From: Cytobacillus stercorigallinarum
Lineage (GTDB): Bacteria > Bacillota > Bacilli > Bacillales > Cytobacillaceae
Assembly (NCBI RefSeq): GCF_014836495.1
Contig: NZ_JACSQT010000001.1
Span: 62,001 to 126,000, forward strand
Length of the DNA: 64,000 bases
Direction: 5' to 3'
The first letter of the stretch is position 1. Every line of letters starts with the position of its first letter. The notes under the pieces are model-generated. The model saw only the letters and a list, made by a program, of their open reading frames with translations, searched no databases and was not told where the DNA came from. Of this stretch, positions 1-8,913 are shown piece by piece. The translations under genes were made by a program, and so were the position numbers.

Positions 1-149
1 CTTTCTAATCTTCTTTCTAAACGATCAAATTGTTGCTCTAAGCGCTGTACTTGATTTTCTAAACGTTCAATTCTACGGTTGGTACTGTTATTGCTTGGTG
101 GGAAGCCTGGAATAGGGAAAAATGTTGGTTGTTGACGATAGTAATACAT
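1..149 (-). CDS. Small coiled-coil protein, 3' end cut by window edge
   Basis: The frame opens with an ATG at 149 after an AAAGGAG ribosome binding site about ten bases upstream and runs off the left edge of the window. The visible product begins MYYYRQQPTFFPIPGFPP and then becomes rich in R, E, Q and L with regular leucine spacing (two RLE repeats and RLEQQ), which predicts a short coiled coil. A Tyr/Pro/Phe-rich start followed by a charged helix is common among small spore-associated or coat proteins of bacilli, but this is only a resemblance. No function is assigned; about 49 codons are seen and the end is missing. Confidence 0.6.
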   Translation of the reverse strand, partial: MYYYRQQPTFFPIPGFPPSNNSTNRRIERLENQVQRLEQQFDRLERRLE

Positions 150-245
150 GTTTCATGCACTCCTTTATCAATAATCTATGATGTTAGTCTATGTTGATAT
201 GGGCAATATGTGCGTAGGAACGATGATATAAAAGGAGTAAGTAAG

Positions 246-974
246 ATGCGAATAGATAAAATGTTAGCAAACTTAGGTTATGGAAGTAGAAAAGAAGTGA
301 AGCAATTATTAAAGCAAGGAGCAGTAAAGGTTAACGGTTCGCAGATTAAAGATGCTAAACAACATATTGATCCAAAACAGGACGAAGTGGATATTCATGG
401 TGAGATCATTGAGTATAAAGAATACATATATTTAATGATGAATAAGCCTGACGGGGTAATTTCTGCCACGGAAGATACGATGCATCAAACCGTCATTGAT
501 TTATTAGAGATGGAAGATATCGTTTATTCCCCATTTCCTGTAGGTAGACTGGATAAAGATACAGAGGGCCTATTGCTAATAACGAATGATGGTAAGCTTA
601 GTCATCAGTTATTGTCGCCAAAAAAACATGTGCCAAAAACATATTATGCCATTATTAATGATAGAGTAACAGAGGCTGATATTCATACCTTTTCAAAAGG
701 TGTGAAGCTTGATGATGGTTATGAAACGAAGCCAGCAAAACTAGAAATATTAAAAAGTGGGGCAAACTCTGAAATTCATTTAACGATTACAGAAGGGAAA
801 TTTCATCAAGTCAAACGCATGTTTGAGGCAGTAGATAAAAAGGTAATTTATTTAAAAAGGCTTACAATGGGTCCGCTTCAACTTGATGATTCTCTTGCGT
901 TAGGAGAATATCGAGAATTAACGGATGAAGAATTAGAAGAATTATTATCTTATGATCCAAGTAACGAAATGTAA
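246..974 (+). CDS. ytzG: 16S rRNA pseudouridine synthase, RsuA family
   Basis: The 242-residue protein has an N-terminal S4 RNA-binding domain (about residues 1-60, starting MRIDKMLANLGYGSRKEV) and the RsuA/RluB catalytic domain. The signature GRLDKDTEGLL sits at residues 100-110 with the catalytic aspartate D103. The family isomerises a uridine in rRNA; RsuA itself modifies position 516 of 16S rRNA. The frame is open from a GTG at 210, but the AAAGGAG at 231-237 and the start of the S4 domain fix the ATG at 246. It stands alone before a terminator. The neighbourhood (a DeoR-type regulator and pepV downstream) matches the ytzG locus of B. subtilis. The exact target uridine cannot be read from sequence. 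Confidence 0.9.
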   Translation: MRIDKMLANLGYGSRKEVKQLLKQGAVKVNGSQIKDAKQHIDPKQDEVDIHGEIIEYKEYIYLMMNKPDGVISATEDTMHQTVIDLLEMEDIVYSPFPVGRLDKDTEGLLLITNDGKLSHQLLSPKKHVPKTYYAIINDRVTEADIHTFSKGVKLDDGYETKPAKLEILKSGANSEIHLTITEGKFHQVKRMFEAVDKKVIYLKRLTMGPLQLDDSLALGEYRELTDEELEELLSYDPSNEM

Positions 975-996
975 GGACTAGTTATACCTTTGTAAC

Positions 997-1032
997 AAGA
1001 AAGAAGCCCGAATTTAAGAGCTTCTTTCTTTT
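997..1032. terminator. Terminator between convergent ytzG and ytzE
   Basis: AAGAAAGAAGC (997-1007) pairs perfectly with GCTTCTTTCTT (1020-1030) around a 12-base loop. It lies between two convergent genes and may serve both, although the T tract is short on either side. Confidence 0.6.
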
Positions 1033-1046
1033 CGCTTGTCATTTTC

Positions 1047-1268
1047 TTATGATGACATCTTCACTTTCTTTTGTGTAATCGTCCATTTTCCTCGGCTTGG
1101 ACTTTTCACCAAGTCATTATAAGCTAAAACATTTAAATCTCGCTGTATCGTACGAGGAGTGATACCGAATTCCTCTACAAGCTCCTGAGTTGTTACAGTT
1201 CCGTTTTTCCGAATAAACATATAAACGGATTTGATACGGTTTAACATCCGGTTAGTCGAAGGTTTCAA
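1047..1268 (-). CDS. ytzE: Small DeoR-type helix-turn-helix regulator YtzE
   Basis: A 73-residue protein that consists almost entirely of a DeoR-type winged helix-turn-helix: the recognition part reads TQELVEEFGITPRTIQRDL at about residues 26-44. The sugar-phosphate sensing domain found in full DeoR repressors is absent, as in B. subtilis YtzE. It is probably a DNA-binding protein, with unknown targets and no visible effector domain. The ATG at 1268 is preceded by a GGGAGTGG ribosome binding site. It is convergent with the pseudouridine synthase gene. Confidence 0.8.
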   Translation of the reverse strand: MKPSTNRMLNRIKSVYMFIRKNGTVTTQELVEEFGITPRTIQRDLNVLAYNDLVKSPSRGKWTITQKKVKMSS

Positions 1269-1662
1269 AAAACCACTCCCTATCCAATTTATAAACCCAT
1301 GGCAAGTGCCTGCAACCGACAGTTTCAGTCAAGAAACATGTCCTTTCAGTTATATGTAGTCTTCTTTTTCCCGAGACAACTCCTTTTTTGGTTTAACAGA
1401 AGAAATAATCAAGATGTCATACTATTTATTTAATATTGTAAACCTATTTTCAGACAATTTCTAGTCACTTGCATGATTTTACATTATTTTTCTCTTTTTC
1501 CTTCTAAATATACAAAAGCATCCTCCATTCTTTTTAACATCATATATATGGCTAAAGGAGCCTGTTTTATGTTCTGAATATTAAAAAAATAATTTATTGG
1601 TTTACAGAATGAAATGTTAGGGAAGTTAGTATAGATTGAAATGATTGAGTTGGAGGAAACTT
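1269..1662. other. Gap with an open minus-strand tail but no assignable gene
   Basis: The 394 bases hold the promoter areas of ytzE and of the ABC importer. On the minus strand a frame is open from about 1640 down to a TAA at 1484-1486; its end reads like an ordinary protein tail (MMLKRMEDAFVYLEGKREK), but it has no ribosome binding site and no clear start. It could be the 3' remnant of a lost gene or chance. On the plus strand a TAAAGGAG at about 1554 precedes only ATG-TTC-TGA. Confidence 0.3.
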
Positions 1663-2616
1663 ATGATAACATTTGCTGGTGTGTCTAAGGCTTTTGGAGA
1701 AAAAGAAGTCGTCAATTCTTTGGATTTTTCCATAGAAAAAGGAGAACTATTTGTGTTAATAGGTCCAAGCGGCTGTGGTAAAACAACTACACTAAAGATG
1801 ATTAACCGTTTAGAAGAAACGAGCGGTGGATCAATTACAATAAATGAAAGGAATATTCGTGATTATGCTCTTCATGATTTACGTTATGACATCGGCTATG
1901 TGCTGCAACAGATCGCTCTCTTTCCACATATGACAGTAGAAGAGAATATAGCCATTGTACCTGAATTAAAAAGATGGGATAAAAGTAAAATTCATCAACG
2001 TGTGACAGAATTATTGGAGCTAGTGGGATTAGAACCAGGTACGTATCGGAATAGAAAACCTGCTGAGCTATCTGGGGGTCAACAACAAAGAGTGGGTGTC
2101 GCGCGTGCATTAGCTGCCAATCCTGAAGTGATATTAATGGATGAACCATTTAGTGCGCTTGATCCGATTACGAGAGTGAAGTTACAAGATGATTTACTGT
2201 TAATGAAGAGAAATATAAATAAAACAATTGTTTTTGTGACACATGATATGACAGAAGCGCTAAAGCTAGGTGATCGTATCGCTGTGATGAATGAAGGAGG
2301 AGTGGTGCAAATTGGTACACCCGAAGAACTGAGGAATCAACCTGAAAGTCAATTTGTTGAAGAATTCATTAGTTCAACTGATCAAACTGTTGATCCATTT
2401 GACATTAAACATGTGATGATTCCTTTTGATACGGGCGATGGATCAATTTCTGAAACAGTAACGACAAATATAAGTAAAGAGCAAGTGCTAAACCAACTGG
2501 TCACACATGAAAAAATTGCGGTCCAAGAAAATGGTGCTCTCGTTGGGATGATTACAAGGGAGAGTGTGATTCAATTTTTAGCCACTCAAGCGAAAGATGT
2601 GGGTGGGAGAGTATGA
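1663..2616 (+). CDS. ABC transporter ATPase, quaternary-amine/ergothioneine type
   Basis: The 317-residue ATPase has Walker A GPSGCGKTT (34-42), a Q-loop (LQQ, 81-83), signature LSGGQ (136-140), Walker B ILMDEP (157-162) and the switch histidine H194. The C-terminal 60 residues form a single CBS-like module, as in OpuCA-type ATPases, where such modules sense ionic strength. It powers the fused permease/binding protein encoded next, and the two reading frames overlap at ATGA, so translation is coupled. A TTG at 1645 also opens the frame, but GGAGG at 1652-1656 points to the ATG at 1663. Closest general relatives are OpuCA, BilEA and EgtV; sequence reading alone does not separate these. Confidence 0.88.
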   Translation: MITFAGVSKAFGEKEVVNSLDFSIEKGELFVLIGPSGCGKTTTLKMINRLEETSGGSITINERNIRDYALHDLRYDIGYVLQQIALFPHMTVEENIAIVPELKRWDKSKIHQRVTELLELVGLEPGTYRNRKPAELSGGQQQRVGVARALAANPEVILMDEPFSALDPITRVKLQDDLLLMKRNINKTIVFVTHDMTEALKLGDRIAVMNEGGVVQIGTPEELRNQPESQFVEEFISSTDQTVDPFDIKHVMIPFDTGDGSISETVTTNISKEQVLNQLVTHEKIAVQENGALVGMITRESVIQFLATQAKDVGGRV

Positions 2617-4127
2617 ATGAATTTTTTAACGTTTTATCAGAGAGACAAGATCAATTGTTCAGTGCATTAATTGAGCATATGCAAATTTCGTTTATTAGTC
2701 TATTATTTGCGGTAATTATTGCAATTCCATTAGGGGTTATCTTAACGAGAAATGAAAAAGTTGCAGAACCAATTCTTGGCGTTACGGCAGTTATTCAAAC
2801 AATCCCTTCATTAGCTTTACTTGGCTTACTCATTCCCTTATTAGGAATTGGTAAAATTCCAGCTATTATTGCTTTGGTTGCTTATGCTCTTTTACCAATT
2901 TTAAGAAATACATATACAGGAATTAAAGAAGTTGATCCAGCCTTAAAAGAGGCGGCTAGTGCGATGGGAATGAAATCTACACAACGGTTGATGAAAGTTG
3001 AACTCCCTCTAGCTATACCTGTCATTATGGCTGGAATCCGTACCGGTATGGTTCTAATTATAGGAACGGCAACTCTAGCAGCACTTATAGGTGCCGGGGG
3101 CCTAGGAGAGATTATTTTACTAGGGATTGACCGCAATGACTCTACATTGATTGTGATTGGCGCTATTCCAGCGGCTCTTTTAGCTATTTTATTTGATTTT
3201 ATTTTAAGAAGGTTTCAGAGATTATCATTTAAGAAAGTAATGGTGGGTGTCAGTATTGGCGCTATAATGGCCTTATTTATAGCGGTTTTTCCTTATATCT
3301 TTCAACAAGAGAAAGATTTGAAGATTGCCGGAAAACTTGGGTCAGAACCTGAGATCCTTATCAATATGTATAAATTATTGATTGAAGAAGAAACAGACTT
3401 AACGGTTGAGCTTCAGCCAGGACTGGGTAAGACTTCTTTTGTTTTTAAAGCGTTAACTTCCGGTAGTATTGATATTTATCCTGAGTTCACTGGTACAGTG
3501 ATTGCTGAGTTTTTAAAGGAAGAAGCAGTGAGCACAGACCAAACAGCGGTCTATGAACAAGCAAAAGAAGGAATTCAAGAGGAATTCGATTTAGCTCTAT
3601 TAGAACCAATGGATTATAATAATACCTATGCATTAGCTGTTCTTAATGACTTTGCCGAAGAACATGAACTTCAAACAATATCCGACTTAAAAGCAATTGA
3701 CCGCATGATGAAACCAGGATTTACACTCGAATTCTCTGATCGTGAAGATGGTTACCTCGGCATTCAGGAGTTATATGGCCTAAGTTTTTCTGAAGTGGTG
3801 ACAATGGAGCCTAAATTAAGGTATACCGCTTTGGAAAATGGTGAAATCAATCTTGTTGATGCCTACTCAACTGATTCTGAGTTAGAAGAGTATGGACTAA
3901 CCGTTCTAGAAGATGATCAATCACTTTTTCCTCCTTATCAAGGTGCACCGTTATTGAGACAAGAAACAATTGAAAAATATCCAGAAATTGTTGATCCTCT
4001 CAATCAATTGGCAGGAAGGATAACGGACGATGAGATGCGAAAAATGAATTATGCAGTGAATGTTGATGGGGAAAGTGCCAAAGAAGTAGCAGAAAAATAT
4101 TTAAAAGAGAAAGGTCTTATCCAGTAG
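2613..4127 (+). CDS. Fused ABC permease and substrate-binding protein (EgtU/BilEB type)
   Basis: A 504-residue fusion. Residues 1 to about 205 are a MetI-like permease with several membrane helices and the EAA-type loop (EAASAMGMKSTQRLMKVELP, about 113-132). A further helix near 210-232 anchors an extracytoplasmic OpuAC-type binding domain (about 235-504) containing DIYPEFTGT. The fused layout and length match Listeria BilEB and the pneumococcal ergothioneine importer EgtU, and differ from B. subtilis OpuC, which uses separate OpuCB, OpuCC and OpuCD. Substrate may be ergothioneine, glycine betaine, choline or carnitine; this cannot be settled from the motifs visible. It forms a two-gene operon with the ATPase and ends at a strong terminator. 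Confidence 0.87.
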   Translation: MNEFFNVLSERQDQLFSALIEHMQISFISLLFAVIIAIPLGVILTRNEKVAEPILGVTAVIQTIPSLALLGLLIPLLGIGKIPAIIALVAYALLPILRNTYTGIKEVDPALKEAASAMGMKSTQRLMKVELPLAIPVIMAGIRTGMVLIIGTATLAALIGAGGLGEIILLGIDRNDSTLIVIGAIPAALLAILFDFILRRFQRLSFKKVMVGVSIGAIMALFIAVFPYIFQQEKDLKIAGKLGSEPEILINMYKLLIEEETDLTVELQPGLGKTSFVFKALTSGSIDIYPEFTGTVIAEFLKEEAVSTDQTAVYEQAKEGIQEEFDLALLEPMDYNNTYALAVLNDFAEEHELQTISDLKAIDRMMKPGFTLEFSDREDGYLGIQELYGLSFSEVVTMEPKLRYTALENGEINLVDAYSTDSELEEYGLTVLEDDQSLFPPYQGAPLLRQETIEKYPEIVDPLNQLAGRITDDEMRKMNYAVNVDGESAKEVAEKYLKEKGLIQ

Positions 4128-4144
4128 TAAACAAGAAAGATAAG

Positions 4145-4182
4145 AAAGTCCGAACAATGGAATGAATTGTTCGGACTTTTCA
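4145..4182 (+). terminator. Rho-independent terminator of the ABC importer operon
   Basis: AAAGTCCGAACAA (4145-4157) pairs perfectly with TTGTTCGGACTTT (4167-4179), with a nine-base loop, followed by T residues. Confidence 0.9.
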
Positions 4183-4221
4183 TGTGGAGTGGACCTTGAA
4201 ATAGAAACATACCGTTCATAT

Positions 4222-4250
4222 CGTTATATTTTTGAGGGTAGTGTTATAAT
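4222..4250 (+). promoter_or_regulatory. Extended -10 SigA promoter of pepV
   Basis: TGTTATAAT at 4242-4250 is a consensus extended -10 (TGn plus TATAAT). No good -35 lies 17 bases upstream, which is typical for extended -10 promoters. It is about 75 bases before the pepV start. Confidence 0.55.
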
Positions 4251-4324
4251 AACCATGAAAGCACTTACTTTATTAATCCTTTTAAACGAAGGATGTTGAT
4301 TACATATAGCAGGAGGTTTTTACA

Positions 4325-5740
4325 TTGGGTAATATTAATTGGCAAGAAGAAGTCATGAAAAGAAAGGATGACTTAATTAAAGATACACAAAAGTTATTGC
4401 AAATTAAAAGTGTACTAGATGAGGAAAATGCAACATCTGATGCACCGCTCGGTAAAGGGGTAAAAGAAGCGTTAACCTATTTATTAAATTTAGGAGAAAC
4501 CGATGGATTTATAGCAAAAAATGTTGAGAATCTTGCTGGTCATCTAGAATTTGGGCAAGGTGAAGAGTTACTCGGCATTCTTTGTCATGTCGATGTTGTT
4601 CCTGAGGGAGATGGCTGGTCCAGTGATCCTTATGCGGCGGATATAAGAGATGGTAAAATCTTTGCTCGTGGGGCGATTGATGATAAAGGACCAACAATGG
4701 CTGCCTATTATGCAATGAAAATTGTCAAAGAGCTCGGCGTAGATATGAACAAACGTGTAAGGATGATTATTGGTACAGATGAAGAGAGTGATTGGCGTTG
4801 TGTGGACCGATACTTTGAAGTAGAGGAAATGCCGACTTTAGGTTTTGCCCCAGATGCAGATTTTCCGATTATTTATGCAGAGAAGGGCATTGCTGACTTT
4901 GATCTTGTGCAAAAAGAAATTATTCGCGGTGTCGCTTCCTCCCAAGTAAAAGTGCTCTCACTTCAGTCAGGTAAAAGATATAATATGGTTCCTGATTTTG
5001 CTAAGGCGTCACTGATGGTTCAATATGAGCCAACTGAAGTTGTACAAATGTATGTAGACTTCTTAAAGGAAAAAGAACTTCAAGGTAAATATTATATGGA
5101 TAATGGCGAACTGATTCTTGAGCTTGAAGGGGTATCTGCACATGGTATGGAGCCGAATTTGGGTAAAAACGCCGGACTATTATTAGCAGATTTCCTTTCA
5201 AGTTTAAAGCTAGATCAGCAAGCAGACCAATTTATCGGTTTCATAGCGAAACACTTTGCTAATGATTCTAGAGGTAATCAGTTAGGTATTGCCTTCTCAG
5301 ACGAAATCACCGGAGACTTAACAATCAATGTAGGTAAAATCTATTACAAGCAACAAACTGGCGGCAGATTAGGTTTAAATATGAGATATCCAGTTACGAC
5401 TGATATTGAATCTACATTGCAGAAAATTGAACAAAAGGCTAAAACATTAGGGATGCTATTTGAAAACCTAGATGATTCAAGACCGCATCATGTAGATGGC
5501 GACTCTTTCCTTATTCAAACATTAAAAAAAGTGTATACAGAACAGACTGGGGAAGAAGCTGAGTTGCTTTCGATAGGTGGAGGAACCTATGCGCGTTCAT
5601 TAAAAGCTGGCGTAGCTTTTGGTGCGTTATTCCCTGGGAGAGAAGATGTAGCCCATCAAAAAGATGAATATATGTATATTGAAGATTTATTGAAAGCAAC
5701 GGCCATCTATGCAGAAGCAATCTACGAATTGACAAAATAA
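4325..5740 (+). CDS. pepV: Dipeptidase PepV (M20 family)
   Basis: A 471-residue cytoplasmic zinc dipeptidase of the PepV/carnosinase group that cleaves dipeptides, including Xaa-His. Metal ligands and catalytic residues are in place: H88 and D90 in CHVDVVPEGDGW, D119/D120 in GAIDDKGP, E153/E154 in TDEESDW, D177 in APDAD, and a late histidine in REDVAHQKDEY. Start is a TTG at 4325, eight bases after AGGAGG (4311-4316); the next ATG is inside the conserved N-terminus. It is monocistronic or read with dat, 91 bases downstream. B. subtilis YtjP is the equivalent. Peptide turnover next to a D-amino acid transaminase is conserved in bacilli. Confidence 0.92.
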   Translation: MGNINWQEEVMKRKDDLIKDTQKLLQIKSVLDEENATSDAPLGKGVKEALTYLLNLGETDGFIAKNVENLAGHLEFGQGEELLGILCHVDVVPEGDGWSSDPYAADIRDGKIFARGAIDDKGPTMAAYYAMKIVKELGVDMNKRVRMIIGTDEESDWRCVDRYFEVEEMPTLGFAPDADFPIIYAEKGIADFDLVQKEIIRGVASSQVKVLSLQSGKRYNMVPDFAKASLMVQYEPTEVVQMYVDFLKEKELQGKYYMDNGELILELEGVSAHGMEPNLGKNAGLLLADFLSSLKLDQQADQFIGFIAKHFANDSRGNQLGIAFSDEITGDLTINVGKIYYKQQTGGRLGLNMRYPVTTDIESTLQKIEQKAKTLGMLFENLDDSRPHHVDGDSFLIQTLKKVYTEQTGEEAELLSIGGGTYARSLKAGVAFGALFPGREDVAHQKDEYMYIEDLLKATAIYAEAIYELTK

Positions 5741-5831
5741 TCTATTGATAAATGCTGTTTTCCTTGGTAAGATAGCGTTGAAGTTTAGCACTTTAAAGGA
5801 AAATTGAAATCGTTGAAGGAGATGCTCTATC

Positions 5832-6698
5832 ATGAATTATGTCATTTTTAATGGCAATATCATTGAAAGATCGGAAGCAAATGTTGATATTGAAGACCGT
5901 GGTTACCAATTTGGTGACGGAGTGTATGAAGTCATTCGCGTCTATAATAGCAAAATGTTTACAGCGACAGAACATTTGGAGCGAATTATTTTAAGCGCTA
6001 AAAAAATTGGCATGGAGTTAACTTATACTGTTAATGAAATGAAAGAGTTGTTAACACAATTAATAACAAAAAATTCATTAGAGCATGGAACGATTTATAT
6101 GCAATTCTCAAGAGGAGTAGCTCCACGTAATCATCCATATCCTCCTTCTGATGTGGCTCATTCATTTGTTGCCTATACGAAGGAAGTAGCACGTCCGCTT
6201 GCGAATTTAGAAAATGGTGTCAAAGCCATTTTAAAAGAAGATATTCGTTGGCTACTTTGTGATATTAAAAGCTTAAATTTACTCGGTAATGTAATGGCTA
6301 AACAAGAGGCTGTATCACAAGGCTGTTATGAAGCGATTCAACATCGTGGGGAAGTTGTAACAGAAGGTAGTTCATCCAACATTTCTATTATTAAAGATGG
6401 AACGCTCTACACGCATCCTGCTTCCAATCTGATTTTAAATGGCATCACTCGTCGTAAAATGATTGAGGTTTGTGAAAAGGATGGTATTCCGGTAGTGGAA
6501 GAGCCGTTCTCATTAAATGATTTAAATACAGCGGATGAAGTATTTTTATCTAGTACAACTTCAGAAATTACACCTATCGTTCAAATTAACGAAAAACAAG
6601 TAGGTGAAGGTGTACCTGGCGTATTAACGAAGAGAATTCAAGGATTATTTGATGCAGCGATTGAAAGCGAATGCGGAAGCTTAGCAACAACAGTGTAA
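5832..6698 (+). CDS. dat: D-amino acid transaminase Dat
   Basis: A 288-residue fold-type IV PLP enzyme that moves the amino group between D-amino acids and 2-oxo acids, giving D-glutamate for peptidoglycan. The N-terminal block EDRGYQFGDGVYEV (21-34) and the PLP lysine K146 in CDIKSLNLLGN are present. RHx-type substrate residues (SRGVAPRNHPYP, 93-104) favour Dat over branched-chain or aminodeoxychorismate relatives. The ATG follows GAAGGAG closely. It follows pepV in the same direction, as in B. subtilis and relatives, and ends at a strong terminator. Confidence 0.92.
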   Translation: MNYVIFNGNIIERSEANVDIEDRGYQFGDGVYEVIRVYNSKMFTATEHLERIILSAKKIGMELTYTVNEMKELLTQLITKNSLEHGTIYMQFSRGVAPRNHPYPPSDVAHSFVAYTKEVARPLANLENGVKAILKEDIRWLLCDIKSLNLLGNVMAKQEAVSQGCYEAIQHRGEVVTEGSSSNISIIKDGTLYTHPASNLILNGITRRKMIEVCEKDGIPVVEEPFSLNDLNTADEVFLSSTTSEITPIVQINEKQVGEGVPGVLTKRIQGLFDAAIESECGSLATTV

Positions 6699-6765
6699 TG
6701 GCTATCAATAAAAAGATAGGATAGAATTCTTTCTAATAAGTAAAATCAAACAAGCTATGGTGAAG

Positions 6766-6812
6766 GCACCCCATTTGTTAGACAGTATCTAACAAGTGAG
6801 GTGCTTTTTTTA
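6766..6812 (+). terminator. Rho-independent terminator after dat
   Basis: A long hairpin, GCACC..ATTTGTTAGA against TCTAACAA..GGTGC (6766-6804), is followed by seven T residues. Confidence 0.88.
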
Positions 6813-7187
6813 TTACTAACAGGACCTTTTCATGAATAAAGTCCAGCTATAAATGAAACCTTCCTTGATTGCACACACACTCATCAATCGCACCCCCTGA
6901 GTATGAAGACAGTGTGGACAAAAAGTGAAAATGATGGGGTTACATCAAAACACGTCAGAAGCGAGAAAACCCGATTTAATTCTAGTGAAAAATCGTGTGT
7001 AAACAAAATAATCATATTGACCCCTAACGAATCTCCCCCAACATACGGGCACCGTGAGTTTGCGGCCACATCATTAAAATAAATCAATTCACTAAAACGT
7101 AGATTCTTTTTATTTCAACTATTTATTTCTCAACAGATTTTTTGAAAAATTATACCAAATTTTTCATGATTTTCGAGTGTAGACTTT
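6813..7187. other. Gap without a recognised gene; short frame open on both strands
   Basis: Between the dat terminator and the ytvI promoter. A 59-codon plus-strand frame (ATG 6903 to TAA 7082) and a longer minus-strand frame (7087-6884) overlap, and neither has a ribosome binding site or familiar motifs. I see no gene here that I can support. Confidence 0.3.
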
Positions 7188-7215
7188 TTGTTCTTTCAGT
7201 GGACTAGTATATAAT
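7188..7215 (+). promoter_or_regulatory. SigA-type promoter of ytvI
   Basis: TTGTTC at 7188-7193 and TATAAT at 7210-7215 are separated by 16 bases, about 47 bases before the ytvI start. Confidence 0.55.
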
Positions 7216-7261
7216 TATGACATAGAGTAAACAGTAGAATTGAATGAAAAGAGGATGTTTT

Positions 7262-8392
7262 ATGAAAAAAAGTCATGCTTGGATGATTGTACGAGCTGGC
7301 ATGCTTATACTTACTTTGGTGTTGCTCGGGTGGTTCATCATAAAAACATTCACCCTTACCTATCCTTTCTGGTTGGCTGCCTTATTTGCCTGGTTTTTAC
7401 AGCCCGTCGTCCGGTTATTACAAAGTAAATTACGCTTTTCTTCAGGATGGGCAAGCTTCGTTGGCTTGTTAGGCGGTGTTCTTGTCATATGCGGTATGAT
7501 TACTGGCATATTGTTCTTACTAATCGCCAATTTTAAAAACTTTTTCTTGCAAATCCCTGACTGGATTGAGGGCGCTTCTATTAATGTGCAACACTTTTTT
7601 AATACGGTTGTTTTACCTTTTTGGCAAGATGCGTCAGGGTTATTTAACTCAATTGGTTCGGGTAATAATCAGGCAATGAAGCAGGGGATTATGGAACTTG
7701 GTTCACAGCTGGGTTCTATTTTAGGTGATGCTGGGCAAGGGATTGTTGATCGGTTATCTCAATTGCTACTCAGCTTGCCCACATTTTTTGTTGCCTTTAT
7801 TTTTTTCTTATTAAGCATTTACTTTATGGGGAAAGATTGGGGACAATACAGAAGCTTTTTTAGAAAAATTCTTCCATTTCGTATGAGAGTAAAGGCAAAA
7901 GAATTTAACGTGGCCATAAGAAACCGACTGTTTGGTTTTATACGAGCGCAGTTTATTTTAATGATTGCAACAGGAATCATTGTCTTCATTGGTCTTGCTA
8001 TTTTGCGAGTAGAAAATATATTTACACTCGCGGTCATTATAGGAATCGCAGAACTTCTACCATATTTAGGCACAGGGACCATCCTCATTCCTTGGAGTGT
8101 TTATCTTTTCATTACAGGAGATGTTAGACTTGGGATTGGCATTGCCATTGTTTATGGCGTGACATTAGTCGTAAGACAATTATTAGAGCCCAAAGTTTTA
8201 TCGAGCAGCATGGATTTAAATCCGGTTGCTGTGTTAATCTCTCTTTTTGTCGGTCTTCAATTATTTGGAGCATTTGGCTTATTTATTGGTCCAGTAACAC
8301 TTGTTTTACTTATCATTCTTCACGATATAAAGATTACACATAGTATTTATTACTTTATAAGAGATGGGTTTAAGAATGAAAAAGCTGGTTAG
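7262..8392 (+). CDS. ytvI: Sporulation-type membrane protein YtvI (AI-2E transporter family)
   Basis: A 376-residue polytopic membrane protein of the AI-2E/PerM family. Hydrophobic segments cover residues about 8-70, 140-185 and 215-360, and the family block ELLPYLGTGTILIPW is visible in the second half. YtvI is annotated in bacilli as a sporulation integral membrane protein; what it moves is not established. The start at 7262 is preferred over the ATG at 7244 because AGAGGA lies about eight bases before 7262. It is transcribed from its own promoter, and a bidirectional terminator separates it from the convergent acetyltransferase operon. Confidence 0.8.
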   Translation: MKKSHAWMIVRAGMLILTLVLLGWFIIKTFTLTYPFWLAALFAWFLQPVVRLLQSKLRFSSGWASFVGLLGGVLVICGMITGILFLLIANFKNFFLQIPDWIEGASINVQHFFNTVVLPFWQDASGLFNSIGSGNNQAMKQGIMELGSQLGSILGDAGQGIVDRLSQLLLSLPTFFVAFIFFLLSIYFMGKDWGQYRSFFRKILPFRMRVKAKEFNVAIRNRLFGFIRAQFILMIATGIIVFIGLAILRVENIFTLAVIIGIAELLPYLGTGTILIPWSVYLFITGDVRLGIGIAIVYGVTLVVRQLLEPKVLSSSMDLNPVAVLISLFVGLQLFGAFGLFIGPVTLVLLIILHDIKITHSIYYFIRDGFKNEKAG

Positions 8393-8404
8393 GCTGGTGA
8401 AATA

Positions 8405-8433
8405 GAAAAAACGAACAATTTTGTTCGTTTTTT
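8405..8433. terminator. Bidirectional terminator between ytvI and the GNAT operon
   Basis: AAAAAACGAACAA pairs with TTGTTCGTTTTTT over a very short loop; the A and T tracts on the two sides can terminate transcription from either direction. Confidence 0.85.
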
Positions 8434-8436
8434 CAT

Positions 8437-8913
8437 TTACAGTGATTTTATGTACCAACGATTCATGGCTGAATGTTCAGACCCTTTTAGTGGTTCATGA
8501 AGTAATTCAAAACCATATGATTGATAAAGGCGATCTGCAATTGTTAGTGTATGGTGTGTTTCTAAATAACAATATTGATAATGTTGTTTTGCGAAGGTGA
8601 GTGCTGTATCCATTAGCTTTTTCGATAAGCCGAGTCCTTTAGCTTTTGGTGATACATATAGTTTTTGTAATTCACATATTCCTTCGTCTAAGTCAAAAGG
8701 AGCAATGCCGATACCTCCAATGATTTCTTTTTCCATTTCAACAATCCAATAAGATGAGCCTGGGGTTTCTTTATAGTATTGATGGAGTGAATCTAATTGA
8801 GGATCATAGTAAGCCGTTCCTGGAATAGCTAAATTAGCTGACTCTAATGCTTCTTTTATTATTGCTGCAACCTTTAAGTTATCTTCCTGCTTAATTTTTC
8901 GGATATTCATCAT
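8437..8913 (-). CDS. GNAT family N-acetyltransferase
   Basis: A 158-residue GCN5-related acetyltransferase. The acetyl-CoA pyrophosphate-binding stretch LYVSPKAKGLGLSKKLMD (about 89-106) is a variant of the Q/RxxGxG/A motif, and the typical end block ADRLYQSYGF follows. The substrate is unknown. It is the last gene of a three-gene minus-strand operon (acetyltransferase, DinB-fold protein, acetyltransferase), and its start overlaps the end of the DinB gene by 23 bases. AAGGAAGG lies about six bases before the ATG at 8913; a second ATG follows directly and could be used instead. Confidence 0.82.
   Translation of the reverse strand: MMNIRKIKQEDNLKVAAIIKEALESANLAIPGTAYYDPQLDSLHQYYKETPGSSYWIVEMEKEIIGGIGIAPFDLDEGICELQKLYVSPKAKGLGLSKKLMDTALTFAKQHYQYCYLETHHTLTIADRLYQSYGFELLHEPLKGSEHSAMNRWYIKSL

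Noticed and set aside
6884..7087. 67-codon minus-strand frame after dat
   Set aside because: No ribosome binding site or motif, and the opposite strand is equally open.
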